A DNA stretch of 64,000 bases from Xanthobacteraceae bacterium (GCA_022841625.1 JALHRD010000008.1:62001-126000); one strand, 5' to 3'; counted from the stretch's first letter, positions 44,849 to 54,728 are shown. Made by a program: numbers and translations. Notes: generated by a model not told the origin, from the letters alone.

Positions 44849-45643
44849 TCACCACCATTTGTGGAAATGGTGCACCGGTCCATGGCCGGAGCCGATCGAC
44901 AAGCGCCCTGACGCCGCGATCGCTTCGCTAACATAGATCTTGGCCTCACGCACAGCCGTGGTGAGGTCGAGCCCCTTGGCGAGGCCGGCGGCGATCGCCG
45001 ACGACAGCGTGCAGCCGGTGCCATGGGTGTTGCGGGTCGCGATGCGCGGTGTCGCCAGCCGCGTAAACGATGATGCCAGCACCAGCATGTCGACGCTTTC
45101 GGCGCCGGCGCCATGGCCGCCCTTGATCAGCACCGCGCGGGCGCCGCGATCGCGTAGCCGTCCGGCCTGCGCCAGCATTTCGTCCTCGTCGCGGGCGGGC
45201 GGCTCGTCGAGCAGCGCGGCCGCTTCCGGCAAATTGGGCGTGATCACCGCGGCGCGTGGAAACAGCACGCGGGTGAGAACGTCGATGGCGTCCGGATTGA
45301 GCAGCCGGTCGCCGGAGGTCGCGACCATCACCGGATCGAGCACCACGTTCTTGGCCTGCCAGCGATCGAGGCCGGCAGCAACCGCTTCGATCACTGCCGG
45401 CTGCGACAGCATGCCGATCTTGACCGCGCGCACATCAAGATCGGCGAACACCGCATCGATCTGCGCCGTCACGAATGCCGGCGGCACGTCATGAATGCCG
45501 GTGACGCCCTTGGTGTTCTGTGCGGTCAGCGCGGTGATAACGCTCGCACCATAGACGCCGAGCGCGGAGAAGGTCTTCAGGTCGGCCTGGATGCCGGCAC
45601 CGCCACCGGAATCGGAGCCGGCAATGGTAACGGCGATGCTCAT
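44849..45643 (-). CDS. thiD: bifunctional hydroxymethylpyrimidine kinase / HMP-P kinase
   Basis: The 264-residue ribokinase-fold enzyme has [20 protein letters not shown] at the start, [14 protein letters not shown] and the C-terminal [20 protein letters not shown] with the catalytic loop, all typical of ThiD. It phosphorylates HMP and HMP-P for thiamine synthesis. Its ATG overlaps the thiE stop by four bases (ATGA), so the two are translationally coupled. No TPP riboswitch was seen upstream of thiE. Confidence 0.95.
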   Translation of the reverse strand: MSIAVTIAGSDSGGGAGIQADLKTFSALGVYGASVITALTAQNTKGVTGIHDVPPAFVTAQIDAVFADLDVRAVKIGMLSQPAVIEAVAAGLDRWQAKNVVLDPVMVATSGDRLLNPDAIDVLTRVLFPRAAVITPNLPEAAALLDEPPARDEDEMLAQAGRLRDRGARAVLIKGGHGAGAESVDMLVLASSFTRLATPRIATRNTHGTGCTLSSAIAAGLAKGLDLTTAVREAKIYVSEAIAASGRLSIGSGHGPVHHFHKWW

Positions 45644-46296
45644 CGACGCGCCGCCAGCGCTTGATCGACCGCGGCGCGCAACGCCCGTGCCGCAGCCGCC
45701 GGATCGGGCGCGAGCGCCAGCGCCGAGATCACCGACACGCCGGCGGCGCCGGCCGCGATGGTCGCGCCGGCATTGGCAGCGGTAATGCCGGCGATCGCAC
45801 AGCCCGGGAAGCCGGCCTTGCGCCGCCGAAATACCTCGACGATATGGCGCAGCCCTTCGACACCGATCGGCGCCTTCTTCTGCTGTTTCGACATGGTCGC
45901 GTAAACGCCGCCGATCCCAACATAATCGAGCAGTGCAATCGGCGCCGCCTCTGCCAGCGCCACGGTGTTGATCGAAAGCCCGATAATGGCGTTGCGCCCC
46001 AACAACCGCCGCGCATCTTCGGCCGCCATGTCGGTCTGCCCGATATGCACACCGTCGGCGCCCGCGGCCAGCGCCACATCGACCCGGTCGTTGACCAGAA
46101 GCGGCACGCCGAAGGGCGCGAGCGCCGCCTTCACCGCCCGCGCAGTCTCGACCATGGCGCGGGTGTCGCTCACTTTGTCGCGTAATTGAACCAACGTCGC
46201 GCCGCCTTCAGCCACCAGCCTTGCCAGATCGGGCAAGCTGCGGCCGCCCGCGTGCTCGGGATCGATGATGGCATAAAGACGAAGATCGACAGGCAT
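45640..46296 (-). CDS. thiE: thiamine-phosphate synthase
   Basis: The 218-residue TIM-barrel enzyme joins HMP-PP and thiazole phosphate to form thiamine phosphate. Landmarks are [16 protein letters not shown] (substrate site), [24 protein letters not shown] and [24 protein letters not shown] start at 46296 ([15 protein letters not shown]) fits the family length; an open frame continues upstream but overlaps the divergent gene at 46454. It precedes thiD. Confidence 0.92.
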   Translation of the reverse strand: MPVDLRLYAIIDPEHAGGRSLPDLARLVAEGGATLVQLRDKVSDTRAMVETARAVKAALAPFGVPLLVNDRVDVALAAGADGVHIGQTDMAAEDARRLLGRNAIIGLSINTVALAEAAPIALLDYVGIGGVYATMSKQQKKAPIGVEGLRHIVEVFRRRKAGFPGCAIAGITAANAGATIAAGAAGVSVISALALAPDPAAAARALRAAVDQALAARR

Positions 46297-46453
46297 CCTG
46301 ACATCCGGGTCAAGCAGCACTGAAACGAGCTGCTCGATACACCTAGTCCGGCGGCGGCGGCGCAGCAAGCACGCGGTCGGAAGCTTGGAAGCAATGCCTT
46401 GCCACCGGGGAAGCTTTTTGCTGGATTGGCGGGAACGGCCCCCGGAGATGCGC

Positions 46454-46696
46454 ATGATCCCGTTCTTTGTCCAAATCAAATGCCAACTCGGCAAGTCCTA
46501 TGACGTGGCGAACCGGCTGGCCGACGCCGAGATTGCATCCGAGATCTATTCGACCGCCGGCGACTACGATCTGCTGGTGAAGTTCTATGTCGAAGACGGC
46601 ACCGACATCGGCCACTTCATCAACGAGAAAGTGCAAACCGTCCCCGGCATCCAGAACACCCACACCATCCTGACCTTCAAGGCGTTCGGGCGCTGA
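46454..46696 (+). CDS. stand-alone Lrp/AsnC ligand-binding (RAM) domain protein
   Basis: The 80-residue protein is only the C-terminal RAM domain of Lrp-type regulators: FFVQIKCQLGKSYDVANRLADAEI, STAGDYDLLVKFYVEDGTDIGHFINEKVQTVPGI and TLTFKAF. It lacks any DNA-binding helix-turn-helix. Such proteins bind small amino acids and may modulate an Lrp regulator; function unassigned. The ATG at 46454 is eight bases after GGAG. It ends eight bases before the convergent DMT gene. Confidence 0.85.
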   Translation: MIPFFVQIKCQLGKSYDVANRLADAEIASEIYSTAGDYDLLVKFYVEDGTDIGHFINEKVQTVPGIQNTHTILTFKAFGR

Positions 46697-46703
46697 CCCG
46701 CGA

Positions 46704-47624
46704 TCACGTCGCGGCCGGCGGACCTTCGGCGACGCGGGCGCGTTCAAGGCCGAGCTGGCGTTCGCGCCAGATCACGAACAGGCCCGCGGCCGCGATGATC
46801 GCGGCGCCCACAAATACCATCGCATCCGGCAATTCGCTGAACACCAGATAGCCGAGCACCAGCGCCCACAGCATTGACGTGTAATCGAACGGTGCGACCA
46901 ACGACGCCTCAGCCAGCCGGTAGCTTTCGGTCAGAAAAATGTGCGCGAGCCCGCCGCAAATTCCGATCGCAACCAGCGCGGCGAATTCCGGCCAGGTCGG
47001 CGTCAACCAACCGAATGGCAGCGTGCAGAGCCCGGCAATGGTGCAGATCAGCGAGAAGTAGAGAACGATCGACGACGTGGTCTCGCTGCGGGCGAGCGCG
47101 CGCGTCTGCACCGTCGAACACGCCGCGAAGAATGCCCCGGCCAACCCGAACAGCGCCCCGGCGACCGCCACCGTGTTGGTGGTGCTGCGGCTGACATCGA
47201 GATGGGGCGACAGCATGACCAGCACGCCGACGAAGCCGACGATCACCGCGCTCCAACGGTAGATCCGCACCCGCTCTTTGAGAAAGAGCGCCGACAGCGC
47301 CACCGTCATCAACGGCGAGACGAACGAGATCGCGGTGGCGTCGACCACCGGCAGCCGCGCCAGCGATGAAAAATTGCAGAACATGGCGCATACCGCCGAG
47401 ATCCCGCGCCAGAAATGTTGCAGCGGACGGCCGATGCGAACCGCCGCCATCAATTCGCGACGCCAAGCATAGATGACGACCACCGGCAGGATCGCGAAGG
47501 CGGAGCGGTAGAACACCACCTGCCCGACCGGATAGCGCTCGCCGACCCAGCGCACCAAGACCGACATGATCGCAAACAACAACGCCGCCAGAACCTTGAG
47601 CAGAACAGCCTTGACGACATTCAT
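46704..47624 (-). CDS. DMT-family (EamA) permease
   Basis: The 306-residue membrane protein has ten segments arranged as two EamA repeats. The first begins VKAVLLKVLAALLFAIMSVLVRWVGE and the second VQTRALARSETTSSIVLYFSLICTIAGL. Typical members move metabolites such as amino acids out of the cell. The start at 47624 is preferred because the region upstream lacks membrane character. The cargo is unknown. Confidence 0.85.
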   Translation of the reverse strand: MNVVKAVLLKVLAALLFAIMSVLVRWVGERYPVGQVVFYRSAFAILPVVVIYAWRRELMAAVRIGRPLQHFWRGISAVCAMFCNFSSLARLPVVDATAISFVSPLMTVALSALFLKERVRIYRWSAVIVGFVGVLVMLSPHLDVSRSTTNTVAVAGALFGLAGAFFAACSTVQTRALARSETTSSIVLYFSLICTIAGLCTLPFGWLTPTWPEFAALVAIGICGGLAHIFLTESYRLAEASLVAPFDYTSMLWALVLGYLVFSELPDAMVFVGAAIIAAAGLFVIWRERQLGLERARVAEGPPAAT

Positions 47625-47776
47625 GGGGGAGGCCTTAGAGGAAGCCCTGAGAAAGATATTGAGCAAGGTTTGGCGAAACCGAGCGACAGGCCAGATCGCT
47701 CCCTCTACCACGCCTCTTGACGCGAAACCGACTTTCAAACCTACTATCGAAAAATGCGCCACCAAGGGAAGATGTC

Positions 47777-48751
47777 ATGAAGATCCGTGCGTTGATCTCG
47801 CGCTGGTGTCTGTTGGCCGCGCTGGCGGTCTTGTCACTACCGGCATCCGCGCAGGAGACGCCACCGGCCTGGGCCTATCCGGTCAACCCGCCGGATTTCA
47901 AACCCCCGCCGGACGATGGCACGGTCCGCCGCACGCCCGGCAGCAGCGCCGGCTACACCCTGACGCAATTGCGCGATCGTTTCCTCGCGCCAAATTGGCA
48001 TCCCGGTGATTATCCGGCGATGCCCGACATTGTCGCGCAAGGCCGCAAGCCCGACGTCTATGCCTGCGGCTTCTGCCATCGCGCCGACGGCCCCGGCGGC
48101 CCGGAAAATGCCAATCTCACAGGACTGCCGCGCGGCTACATCGTCCAGCAGATGGCCGACTTCAAGAGCGGCGCGCGCAAGAGTTCGGTGTCGAACCGCG
48201 ATCCGATGCGGTTCAAGGAGCAACTCGCCAAGGCGATCACCGATGCCGAGCTTGAAGCGGCCGCCGCCTATTTCTCGCGGATCAAGCCGCGCTCGAATGT
48301 GCGCGTCGTGGAATCCGCCACCGCCCCGAAGAGTGTCGTCGCCGCCTGGTACTATGTGGCGCTGGCGTCCGGCGAAACCGAACCGATCGGCCAGCGCATT
48401 GTCGAAGTGCCGGAGACGCCGGACCTGTTCGTCAATCGCGACCCGCGCGCGCGCTTTGTCGCCTATGTGCCCGAAGGCAGCATCAAGCGCGGCCAAGCGC
48501 TGGCGGCTACCGGCCAAGGCAGGACCGTCGCCTGTGGAGCTTGTCATGGCCCCGGCCTTAGGGGTCTTTCCGTGATCAACGTTCCCGGCATCGCCGGCCG
48601 CTCGCCGAGCTACACCGTGCGCCAGCTCTACGACTTCAAGCACAAAGCGCGGGCCGGCACCGGCGCTTCCTTGATGATGTCGAGCGTCGAACGGCTCACG
48701 CTCGACGACATGATTGCGCTCGCCGCCTTCCTGGGTTCGCAGGAGCCGTAA
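47777..48751 (+). CDS. exported di-haem cytochrome c (c4-like)
   Basis: The 324-residue precursor has a signal peptide ending PASAQ. Haem-binding CGFCH is at residues 97-101 and CGACH at 253-257, with methionine-containing loops following both, which suggests two c-type haems. Periplasmic electron carriers of this kind serve oxidases or dehydrogenases. AAGGGAAG is five bases before the ATG. The neighbouring cytochrome gene on the other strand may work with it. Confidence 0.85.
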   Translation: MKIRALISRWCLLAALAVLSLPASAQETPPAWAYPVNPPDFKPPPDDGTVRRTPGSSAGYTLTQLRDRFLAPNWHPGDYPAMPDIVAQGRKPDVYACGFCHRADGPGGPENANLTGLPRGYIVQQMADFKSGARKSSVSNRDPMRFKEQLAKAITDAELEAAAAYFSRIKPRSNVRVVESATAPKSVVAAWYYVALASGETEPIGQRIVEVPETPDLFVNRDPRARFVAYVPEGSIKRGQALAATGQGRTVACGACHGPGLRGLSVINVPGIAGRSPSYTVRQLYDFKHKARAGTGASLMMSSVERLTLDDMIALAAFLGSQEP

Positions 48752-48772
48752 CAACGCCGCTGTCGCCGTGGG

Positions 48773-49663
48773 CTATTTCACCGGCGGCAGCGATTTAATG
48801 TAGGCCGCCATCGCGGCGTGGTCGGATGCCGGCAGCTGCGACGTGTTGCGCACCACGGCCGCCATCGAGCTACCGACGCTGTCGCCGTCCGGGGTTGTGC
48901 CGCTGGCAAGAACTTCGGCGATGTCCTTTTCGGAATATTCACCGAGCGCCTGCTGGGTGATATTGGGGATCGTGCCCTCGCCTTCCGGATTCGGCCCGCC
49001 GGCAAAGCGCCTCGCCTCGACGATGCCGCCGAGCAGATCGCGCGGGCTGTGACACTCGGCGCAATGGCCGGGGCCGTTCACCAGATAGGCGCCGCGATTC
49101 CATTGCACCGGCCGGTTGGGATCGGGCGTAAACGGACGGCCGTCGAGATAGAGAAACTTCCAGCCGCCGAGCGACAGGCGGATGTTGAACGGAAACCGGA
49201 TGTCATGGTCGCGCTCGCGGCCGGAAACCGGCGGCAGCGTCTTGATGAATGCGAACATATCGCGCAGATCGGCGAACGTCATGCGCTGATAGGAAGTGTA
49301 GGGAAACGACGGAAAGTAGTGGCGACCGTCAGGCGAGGTTCCCTTCACCATGGCGGTGACAAAATTGGCTTCGGTCCAAGCACCGATTCCGTCTTTCGGA
49401 TCGGGCGAAATATTCGGCGGATAGAACGTGCCATAAGGCGAACGCAGCGCCATGCCGCCACCGAGCCGCATGCGGTCATCTTGCTTGGGCGTGGTGTGAC
49501 AGCCCGCGCAGCCGCCGGCGAAGAACATCACCTTGCCGTTTTCGAGATTGGGCTTGTGGGCCGGCAATTCACCCGCGGCAATGCTCTGCGGCCGTGTGAC
49601 AAACCAGAACGCAACCGCGCCGGCCAAACCCAGCAATACGAGCGCGAGCAACAACCGACGCAT
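48773..49663 (-). CDS. membrane-anchored di-haem cytochrome c (dehydrogenase subunit-like)
   Basis: The 296-residue protein has an N-terminal helix (LLLALVLLGLAGAVAFWFV) as a membrane anchor and haem motifs CAGCH at 52-56 and CAECH at 201-205. The GGGMALRSPYGTFYPPNISPD block and the SYQRMTFADLRDMFAFIKTLPPV segment are shared with cytochrome subunits of alcohol or aldehyde dehydrogenases. It could carry electrons from a periplasmic dehydrogenase to the chain; no dehydrogenase is next to it. It converges on the cytochrome gene at 47777. Confidence 0.85.
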   Translation of the reverse strand: MRRLLLALVLLGLAGAVAFWFVTRPQSIAAGELPAHKPNLENGKVMFFAGGCAGCHTTPKQDDRMRLGGGMALRSPYGTFYPPNISPDPKDGIGAWTEANFVTAMVKGTSPDGRHYFPSFPYTSYQRMTFADLRDMFAFIKTLPPVSGRERDHDIRFPFNIRLSLGGWKFLYLDGRPFTPDPNRPVQWNRGAYLVNGPGHCAECHSPRDLLGGIVEARRFAGGPNPEGEGTIPNITQQALGEYSEKDIAEVLASGTTPDGDSVGSSMAAVVRNTSQLPASDHAAMAAYIKSLPPVK

Positions 49664-49776
49664 GCGGTGCTCCTTTCACGGCAGTCCTGAAAAGTTCCAA
49701 TAGCACGGCAGCGAAACGCCGTCGCGAATAGGTCGCGACGGCGGCATTCAATCGAACGGCCGAATAAAAACCAGCG

Positions 49777-50217
49777 CTATTTCTTTTGCGCCGCGCGATA
49801 GCCTTCATGGCAATCGTTGCACGCCTTGCTGACCGCCGGCATCGTCTCTTTCAAACCTTCGAGGCTGGTCGCCTTGGCCTTGCCGGCCGCGGCCGCCTTG
49901 GCGAATCCGGCAATCTGCGCATTCCAACCGGCGCTATCCTCCCAGATCTTTGGCAGCGCACGAGTCTCGCCGCCGGTCTTAGAATTGTCGGGGAACAGTT
50001 TCGGCATCGCCGCCGCCGTCTCGCCCCATTGGGTAAAGGCTGCCGCCGCTGCGGCGGCGTCGAATGGAGTCTCGCCCTTAATCATGCCGTTCATGCCCTT
50101 GGCGTGCTGGGCGTTCTTCTTCATCAGCGCCTTACGCTCACTAATGACGTCGCTCTGCGCGGCAACACCGCCGATGCCAATCGCAACTGCCGCCATCACA
50201 ACGATAGTCCGAATCAT
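49777..50217 (-). CDS. cytochrome c' / c-556-like protein
   Basis: The 146-residue precursor has a signal peptide and the haem motif CNDCH at 133-137, close to the C-terminus, as in cytochrome c' and c-556 (four-helix bundle). A Met at about 32 (RKALMKKN) could be the axial ligand in the c-556 type. The function of these proteins ranges from NO binding to electron transfer. It is 113 bases upstream of the 48773-49663 cytochrome on the same strand, so they may form one operon. Confidence 0.88.
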   Translation of the reverse strand: MIRTIVVMAAVAIGIGGVAAQSDVISERKALMKKNAQHAKGMNGMIKGETPFDAAAAAAAFTQWGETAAAMPKLFPDNSKTGGETRALPKIWEDSAGWNAQIAGFAKAAAAGKAKATSLEGLKETMPAVSKACNDCHEGYRAAQKK

Positions 50218-50414
50218 GGAATGAACTCCCTTCGGTATTCGTTTGCGGCTGCCGACGGGGCGTCAACAGCCCGGGCCCTCCCAGGACCGATACCAACATG
50301 ATGCCAACACCCGATGACAATAGATATTCCCCTGCTTCGATTTCACGCGGAAATTCCGTCATCGGAGGAAAGCCACATCCGTTCAATGCGTTAGAGGTAA
50401 CAACATACTCACCC

Positions 50415-51428
50415 TCAGTCTGGATTGGCGGCGCGTTCGCTTTTGCGGACGATTTCCTCGGGCGTGGCAAGCGCCGCCGCGACCAAAACCGCGATCTGCT
50501 CGCCGGTCTGCGGCGATACTTCAAAGCCCATGGTCTCGGCCTCCTTCAGGAACGCCGGATCCTGCATGGTCGCATCGAACGCACGACGCAGCGCCGCGAT
50601 GCGGTCGGCCGGAACATCCGGCGGCGCCATCAATGGGCGGCCAAGCCGGGTATTGCCGGCGAAGAAGGTCAGCACCTGACGCTGCTCCTCGGTGCGGGTG
50701 AACGAAAAAATCGTCGGCGCATCGAGCCACGACACGCGCTCAGGCTCCATATTGAACAAGACGCGCAGCTTGCCGTCGGCGACCCATTGCCGTCGCGCAC
50801 TCGCCGGACCGCCGACCGTGGTGACCATGCTGCCGACCTCACCGCGCGTCACCGCCAGCACGACCTCGCCGGGCGAACGATAGCCGGTGACAATCTTGAG
50901 CTTCATGCCGAGCAGGTTCTTCAACAGGATCGGCGCCGCGGTAACGCCCTGTCCGCCGCCGGGCGCGCCCACGATCAATTCGCGTTCGAACAGATCGGCC
51001 ACATCGGTGATGCCCGACGCCGCGCTCACAAACATCACGCGATGATTGACCTCGGGGCTGCCGAGCCAATTGAAGCGGCCGGGCTCGAACCGAATGTTGC
51101 GCACCTTCATGACCGCGGCCTCGGTCATGTTGCGCGACACCATGCCGATCGCGGTGCCGTCGCGCGGCGCGACATTGAACAGATGATTGGTCGCAACGAT
51201 ATGGCCCGCGCCAGGCATGTTCTCGACGATCAACGTGGGCCGGCCGGGAATGTAGCGGGCGATGTGGCGGCCGATCAGCCGCGCCCACAGATCATAGTCC
51301 TGGCCCGTCGCGGTGCCGACCACCAGTTTGAGCTGCTTGCCGCGATAGAATTCTTCAACGCTTTGCGCGCCGGCGGAGCCCACAATCGACAGCAACATCG
51401 ACAGGGCCAACATGCCGGATTTCTTCAT
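50415..51428 (-). CDS. Bug/TctC-type periplasmic solute receptor
   Basis: The 337-residue protein has a signal peptide ending SAGAQ, then SVEEFYRGKQLKLVVGTATGQDYDLWARLIGRHI and ENMPGAGHIVATNHLFNVAP. It resembles the receptor at 6455 more than the three with the VPYRGSAPA motif: it has GTATGQDYDL instead of the PAGG loop, so its ligand may be unusual. AAGGAG lies a dozen bases before the start codon at 51428. Its upstream region holds the TCTTACAG repeats. Confidence 0.88.
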   Translation of the reverse strand: MKKSGMLALSMLLSIVGSAGAQSVEEFYRGKQLKLVVGTATGQDYDLWARLIGRHIARYIPGRPTLIVENMPGAGHIVATNHLFNVAPRDGTAIGMVSRNMTEAAVMKVRNIRFEPGRFNWLGSPEVNHRVMFVSAASGITDVADLFERELIVGAPGGGQGVTAAPILLKNLLGMKLKIVTGYRSPGEVVLAVTRGEVGSMVTTVGGPASARRQWVADGKLRVLFNMEPERVSWLDAPTIFSFTRTEEQRQVLTFFAGNTRLGRPLMAPPDVPADRIAALRRAFDATMQDPAFLKEAETMGFEVSPQTGEQIAVLVAAALATPEEIVRKSERAANPD

Positions 51429-52283
51429 TCCGCGCGCTCCTTCATGATCGCCGCGCGGCGTGGAACGCCCGCTGGCATTTAGGGGCGCGGGTACCGACAC
51501 ACCGCGATCTTTCATAATCTTACAGTCTTACAGCAGAATCGAAAAAAGCCTGATTCATATGCTTTTCCAATGACTTGTCTCATTGGTCTTACAGGGTCTT
51601 CAGCCTGCTGTAAGATCGCGAAAATTAAGAATTCTTTCGCTTCTCGAGATACTTAGGTCGCAAGTCTTACAGTCATTCGATTTTTTTGCATGCACAGGCC
51701 CTCATTCACTCACGCACACCGTGATCCGTTCCCTGCCGCGCCGCCGATTGTCCAACCCTTGCGCGCAGCCACCCTCGTTCGCGCGACGCATGCGCCCTTG
51801 GGATGCGCCCTCGGGACGGAACGCGGAAACCCTTGCACGACAATGTGGTGCGTCAATGAACGGCGATGACAATTCTGTGGACGTGCAGACCCCATCGCGG
51901 TTGATAAGTTTGCGCAGCGCGCGTCACAAACGCATGAGAAATGCCGATGCGGCGCGGCTAACCTGCACAGCACGTCGTCTCCACAAAAATCCTACGGGCG
52001 GGTGGGCGACAAGCGCCGCATCGCCAGCCGGATTTCAATTCAGCGCGCCGTCACAACAATTCCGCTTCGCTTGCGCGAGGCGATCCGGGTCAGGGCGCGT
52101 GGCGATAAATCCGGTTCGGTAAGCGCAACTCGCCGAATGTTCGTTTCGCTCCGAAAGCGACCGAATTGCTGCGTCGCTGCAAAATGTAGCAAAGGGCCTG
52201 CACAAGAGCCGAATCATGCACCGCAGTAAACAGCATCATTGCTCAATCATCTCGTCGGCACAGGCCAGCAGCGATGGAAAGCA
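51429..52283. other. long intergenic region upstream of a Bug gene
   Basis: No gene is convincing in these 855 bases. The left part carries the TCTTACAG repeat set (51518-51672) and the palindrome CCAATGA-CTTGTC-TCATTGG (51567-51586). The right part is arginine-codon-rich by composition and has several weak open frames without ribosome sites. Confidence 0.5.
51518..51672. promoter_or_regulatory. cluster of TCTTACAG octamers
   Basis: TCTTACAG occurs at 51518, 51526 (adjacent), 51587 and 51665, and in inverted form (CTGTAAGA) at 51608. A mismatched copy (TCTTCAG) at 51597 faces the inverted one. The set starts 90 bases upstream of the Bug receptor gene at 51428. Five exact copies of an eight-base word in 155 bases of GC-rich DNA are unlikely by chance, so a regulator binding array is suspected; the regulator is unknown. 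Confidence 0.6.
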
Positions 52284-53012
52284 TCAACGCTTTCGCGCAG
52301 AGAGATCCTCCATAATTTCAATCTGTATCTGCTGGATCTCAGCCAACCGCTCCCATTGTCGGTTGATCAGATGATCGAGTTTCTCATGCAGATGTCGAAT
52401 TTCAAATTCGGCCTTGAGATTGACCCGGTAGTCGTTCTCGGAGCGTAACCGGTCCTTCGCTTCCTGTCGCTTCTGGCTCATCATGATTATTGGAGCCTGA
52501 ATCGCTGCGAGGCAAGAAAGCACTAAATTGAGCAAAATGAACGGGTAAGGGTCGAAGACCGCCCGCGTTGCTGCCCATACGTTGAAACCGATCCATACCA
52601 GTAGAATGACGAAGAAGCTGATAATGAACTTCCAGCTCCCACCGAAATCGGCGACGAAATCAGCGACCCGCTCGCCGAAAGTGCGCTTCCCCGCCCACGC
52701 CACCTCGACGTCTCTGGCAACTGTTTCCTCTCGAGCCAAACTCTCGACCACCTGACGCTCTAGAGCCGACAGCTCGCCACGCTCGCGCTCCAGCAATTGC
52801 CCGACATAACGGGTGCGCTGCTCGGTCAGATGTTTGCGACAGATCGTGTCGTCGGCCTTCAGATTGGGATGTTCAGCCGCAAGTCCGGAAGCGAGCGACG
52901 GCCGGACCGTTCCGAAGGCAATGGGTTCGCGCGTTGCCTCTCCGCAAATAACACATTGCGGCCGAATGGCCTGCTGCCGCCGCGGTTGGCGCACGGGATT
53001 CGGCTCGCTCAT
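52284..53012 (-). CDS. DUF1003 membrane protein
   Basis: The 242-residue protein has an N-terminal part with a CVIC...CRKH pair arrangement that looks like a small metal-binding site. Two transmembrane helices follow (KFIISFFVILLVWIGFNVWA and PFILLNLVLSCLAAIQAPIIMM), then the charged MSQKRQEAKDRLRSENDYRVNLKAE segment that is diagnostic of DUF1003, and a coiled-coil end. Function is unassigned. The ATG at 53012 (MSEPNP) is preferred. The Cys cluster upstream of the helices is longer than the simple DUF1003 core. Confidence 0.85.
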   Translation of the reverse strand: MSEPNPVRQPRRQQAIRPQCVICGEATREPIAFGTVRPSLASGLAAEHPNLKADDTICRKHLTEQRTRYVGQLLERERGELSALERQVVESLAREETVARDVEVAWAGKRTFGERVADFVADFGGSWKFIISFFVILLVWIGFNVWAATRAVFDPYPFILLNLVLSCLAAIQAPIIMMSQKRQEAKDRLRSENDYRVNLKAEFEIRHLHEKLDHLINRQWERLAEIQQIQIEIMEDLSARKR

Positions 53013-53314
53013 ACTGCTAAAGCTCCACTCAAAACACTGAGAAATTTCCGCCGCCTCATACCCCACCCCCTCGGCTCAGAAGGCAGCATCGTAACGGCTT
53101 AATCGGAATCTTTAGAAGGGGTCCAAAAATAGTTTCCTGCAACATGAGATGCTGGCCGAGGTTCGCTTCGGGTCAAACTCAACAAAACTCAAAATGAGCA
53201 AAACGGGTGCGCTATGCCCTCGATCGCGATCGGATCGCGAACATGGCGGCGGGTCTCTTGCGGGGCCACGAGCAGACTCATGAAGACGCTACTATGCTAT
53301 CGCCGGATAGCAAC
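53013..53314. other. intergenic region
   Basis: There is no gene in these 302 bases. It contains two copies of AACTCAA (around 53166-53185) and a short AT-rich stretch. It should hold the promoter of the DUF1003 gene on the minus strand and the 3' end of the antiporter transcript. Nothing else is seen. Confidence 0.4.
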
Positions 53315-54721
53315 TCACCGGAAGAAAATGAGCGTCGTCAGCGCGAATACCGGCAGAAGCAGCACCGCGGCCCAGCCCATGTAGCCGAAAAAGCTCGGCA
53401 TGTTCACGCCGCTTTTCTTGGCAATCGCATAGACCATGAAGTTTGGTGCGTTGCCGATATACGAATTCGCGCCCATAAACACCGCGCCGGCGGAAATCGC
53501 CGCGAGCGTCAAGGCGCCTTTCGTCATCAAATGTTGCGCGTCGCCACCCGCCAATTCGAAGAACACCAGATAGGTCGGTGCATTGTCGAGAAACGACGAC
53601 AGGATGCCGGTTAGCCAGAAATAGGCGGCGTTGTTCGGCGTTCCGTCGGCATGGCTGACCATGGCTACCAAAGGCGCAAACGCTCCGGACCGCCCCGCGC
53701 CCAGCATCGCCAGAACGGGAATGATCGTCACGAAGATTCCGGCAAAAAGCTTCGCCACCTCGACCATCGGCGCCCACGAAAATCCGTTCGTTTTGTGGTC
53801 CTTTGCCGGCGTCCATGCGAGCGAGACGAGGACGACGGCAATCATGGCGATATCGCGCAGCAAATTCTGTACCGGCATACGCGCGCCTAAAATCTCGAAC
53901 TCTCCCAGCTTGACCTGTGCGCTCAGGAGGATGGCGCAGAGGATGAAGGCCATGAGAATGAAATTCACGCCGCCGCTTACGCGCAACGGATCATCCGGCG
54001 TCGGGTCGGGTTTGACGCGGCCTTCCCTGCGATAGAAGTAGGTGTCGATCGCGAAGAATACGGCCAGCAGGATGCCGGCAACAAAGGCCGTTGCCGGCAG
54101 AAGTTGCGTCGTCGTCCAGAAGAAATCGACGCCGCGCAGGAATCCGAGGAAGAGCGGCGGGTCACCCAACGGTGTCAGCGAGCCTCCGATATTCGAGACC
54201 AAAAAAATGAAGAAGACAACGACATGCACGTTGTGGCGGCGGTCATCGTTGGCCCGCAGGATCGGGCGGATCATGACCATTGACGCGCCGGTCGTGCCGA
54301 TGATGCTCGCCAAGACTGTGCCGACTGACAGCAATAGCATGTTCACAACCGGCGAGCCGTGCAGATTGCCCCGGATGACGATTCCGCCTGCAACGGTAAA
54401 AAGGGCGAGAAGCACAAGGAGGAACGGGATGTACTCGTGCAGCGCCGTGTGCGCGAGCGCTTGCCCGGCCGGCCCCGGCCCCACTGACAAGCCGAGCGGG
54501 ACGAGAACCAGCATAGCCCACGCCGCTGCAATCTTGCCCTGATGATGCTCCCAGAAATGCGGCGCAAGGAGTGGAAACACCGCGATCGACAAAAGCATCC
54601 CGGCAAAGGGCAGTACCCAGCCTAGGCTGAAACTGGCTCCGTCCAAGCCGGCGGCGACCGCTTCTGACGAGAGCGCCGCCGCGATCAAGATACCGAGTAG
54701 GAGGCGGCGACCAACTCGCAT
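53315..54721 (-). CDS. NhaD-type sodium:proton antiporter (ArsB/NhaD superfamily)
   Basis: The 468-residue protein has a signal-like first segment and about 12 membrane helices. Hallmarks are TTGASMVMIRPILRAN, SNIGGSLTPLGDPPLFLGFLRGV and SSFLDNAPTYLVFFEL, with the conserved D/N residues of ion-transporter half-repeats. NhaD-type proteins exchange Na+ or Li+ for H+. The gene begins 7 bases after the small protein at 54729-54866 and is probably co-transcribed. The start at 54721 is chosen because the upstream frame overlaps that small gene. Confidence 0.85.
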   Translation of the reverse strand: MRVGRRLLLGILIAAALSSEAVAAGLDGASFSLGWVLPFAGMLLSIAVFPLLAPHFWEHHQGKIAAAWAMLVLVPLGLSVGPGPAGQALAHTALHEYIPFLLVLLALFTVAGGIVIRGNLHGSPVVNMLLLSVGTVLASIIGTTGASMVMIRPILRANDDRRHNVHVVVFFIFLVSNIGGSLTPLGDPPLFLGFLRGVDFFWTTTQLLPATAFVAGILLAVFFAIDTYFYRREGRVKPDPTPDDPLRVSGGVNFILMAFILCAILLSAQVKLGEFEILGARMPVQNLLRDIAMIAVVLVSLAWTPAKDHKTNGFSWAPMVEVAKLFAGIFVTIIPVLAMLGAGRSGAFAPLVAMVSHADGTPNNAAYFWLTGILSSFLDNAPTYLVFFELAGGDAQHLMTKGALTLAAISAGAVFMGANSYIGNAPNFMVYAIAKKSGVNMPSFFGYMGWAAVLLLPVFALTTLIFFR

Positions 54722-54728
54722 TCCGGGT

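Noticed and set aside
45640-46296. TPP riboswitch before thiE
   Set aside because: The region upstream is only 157 bases from the divergent gene and shows no recognisable THI-box pattern.
51583-52122. A 179-codon plus-strand frame in the long gap
   Set aside because: No ribosome site, low-complexity residues and no domain. It also covers the TCTTACAG region, so it is treated as non-coding.
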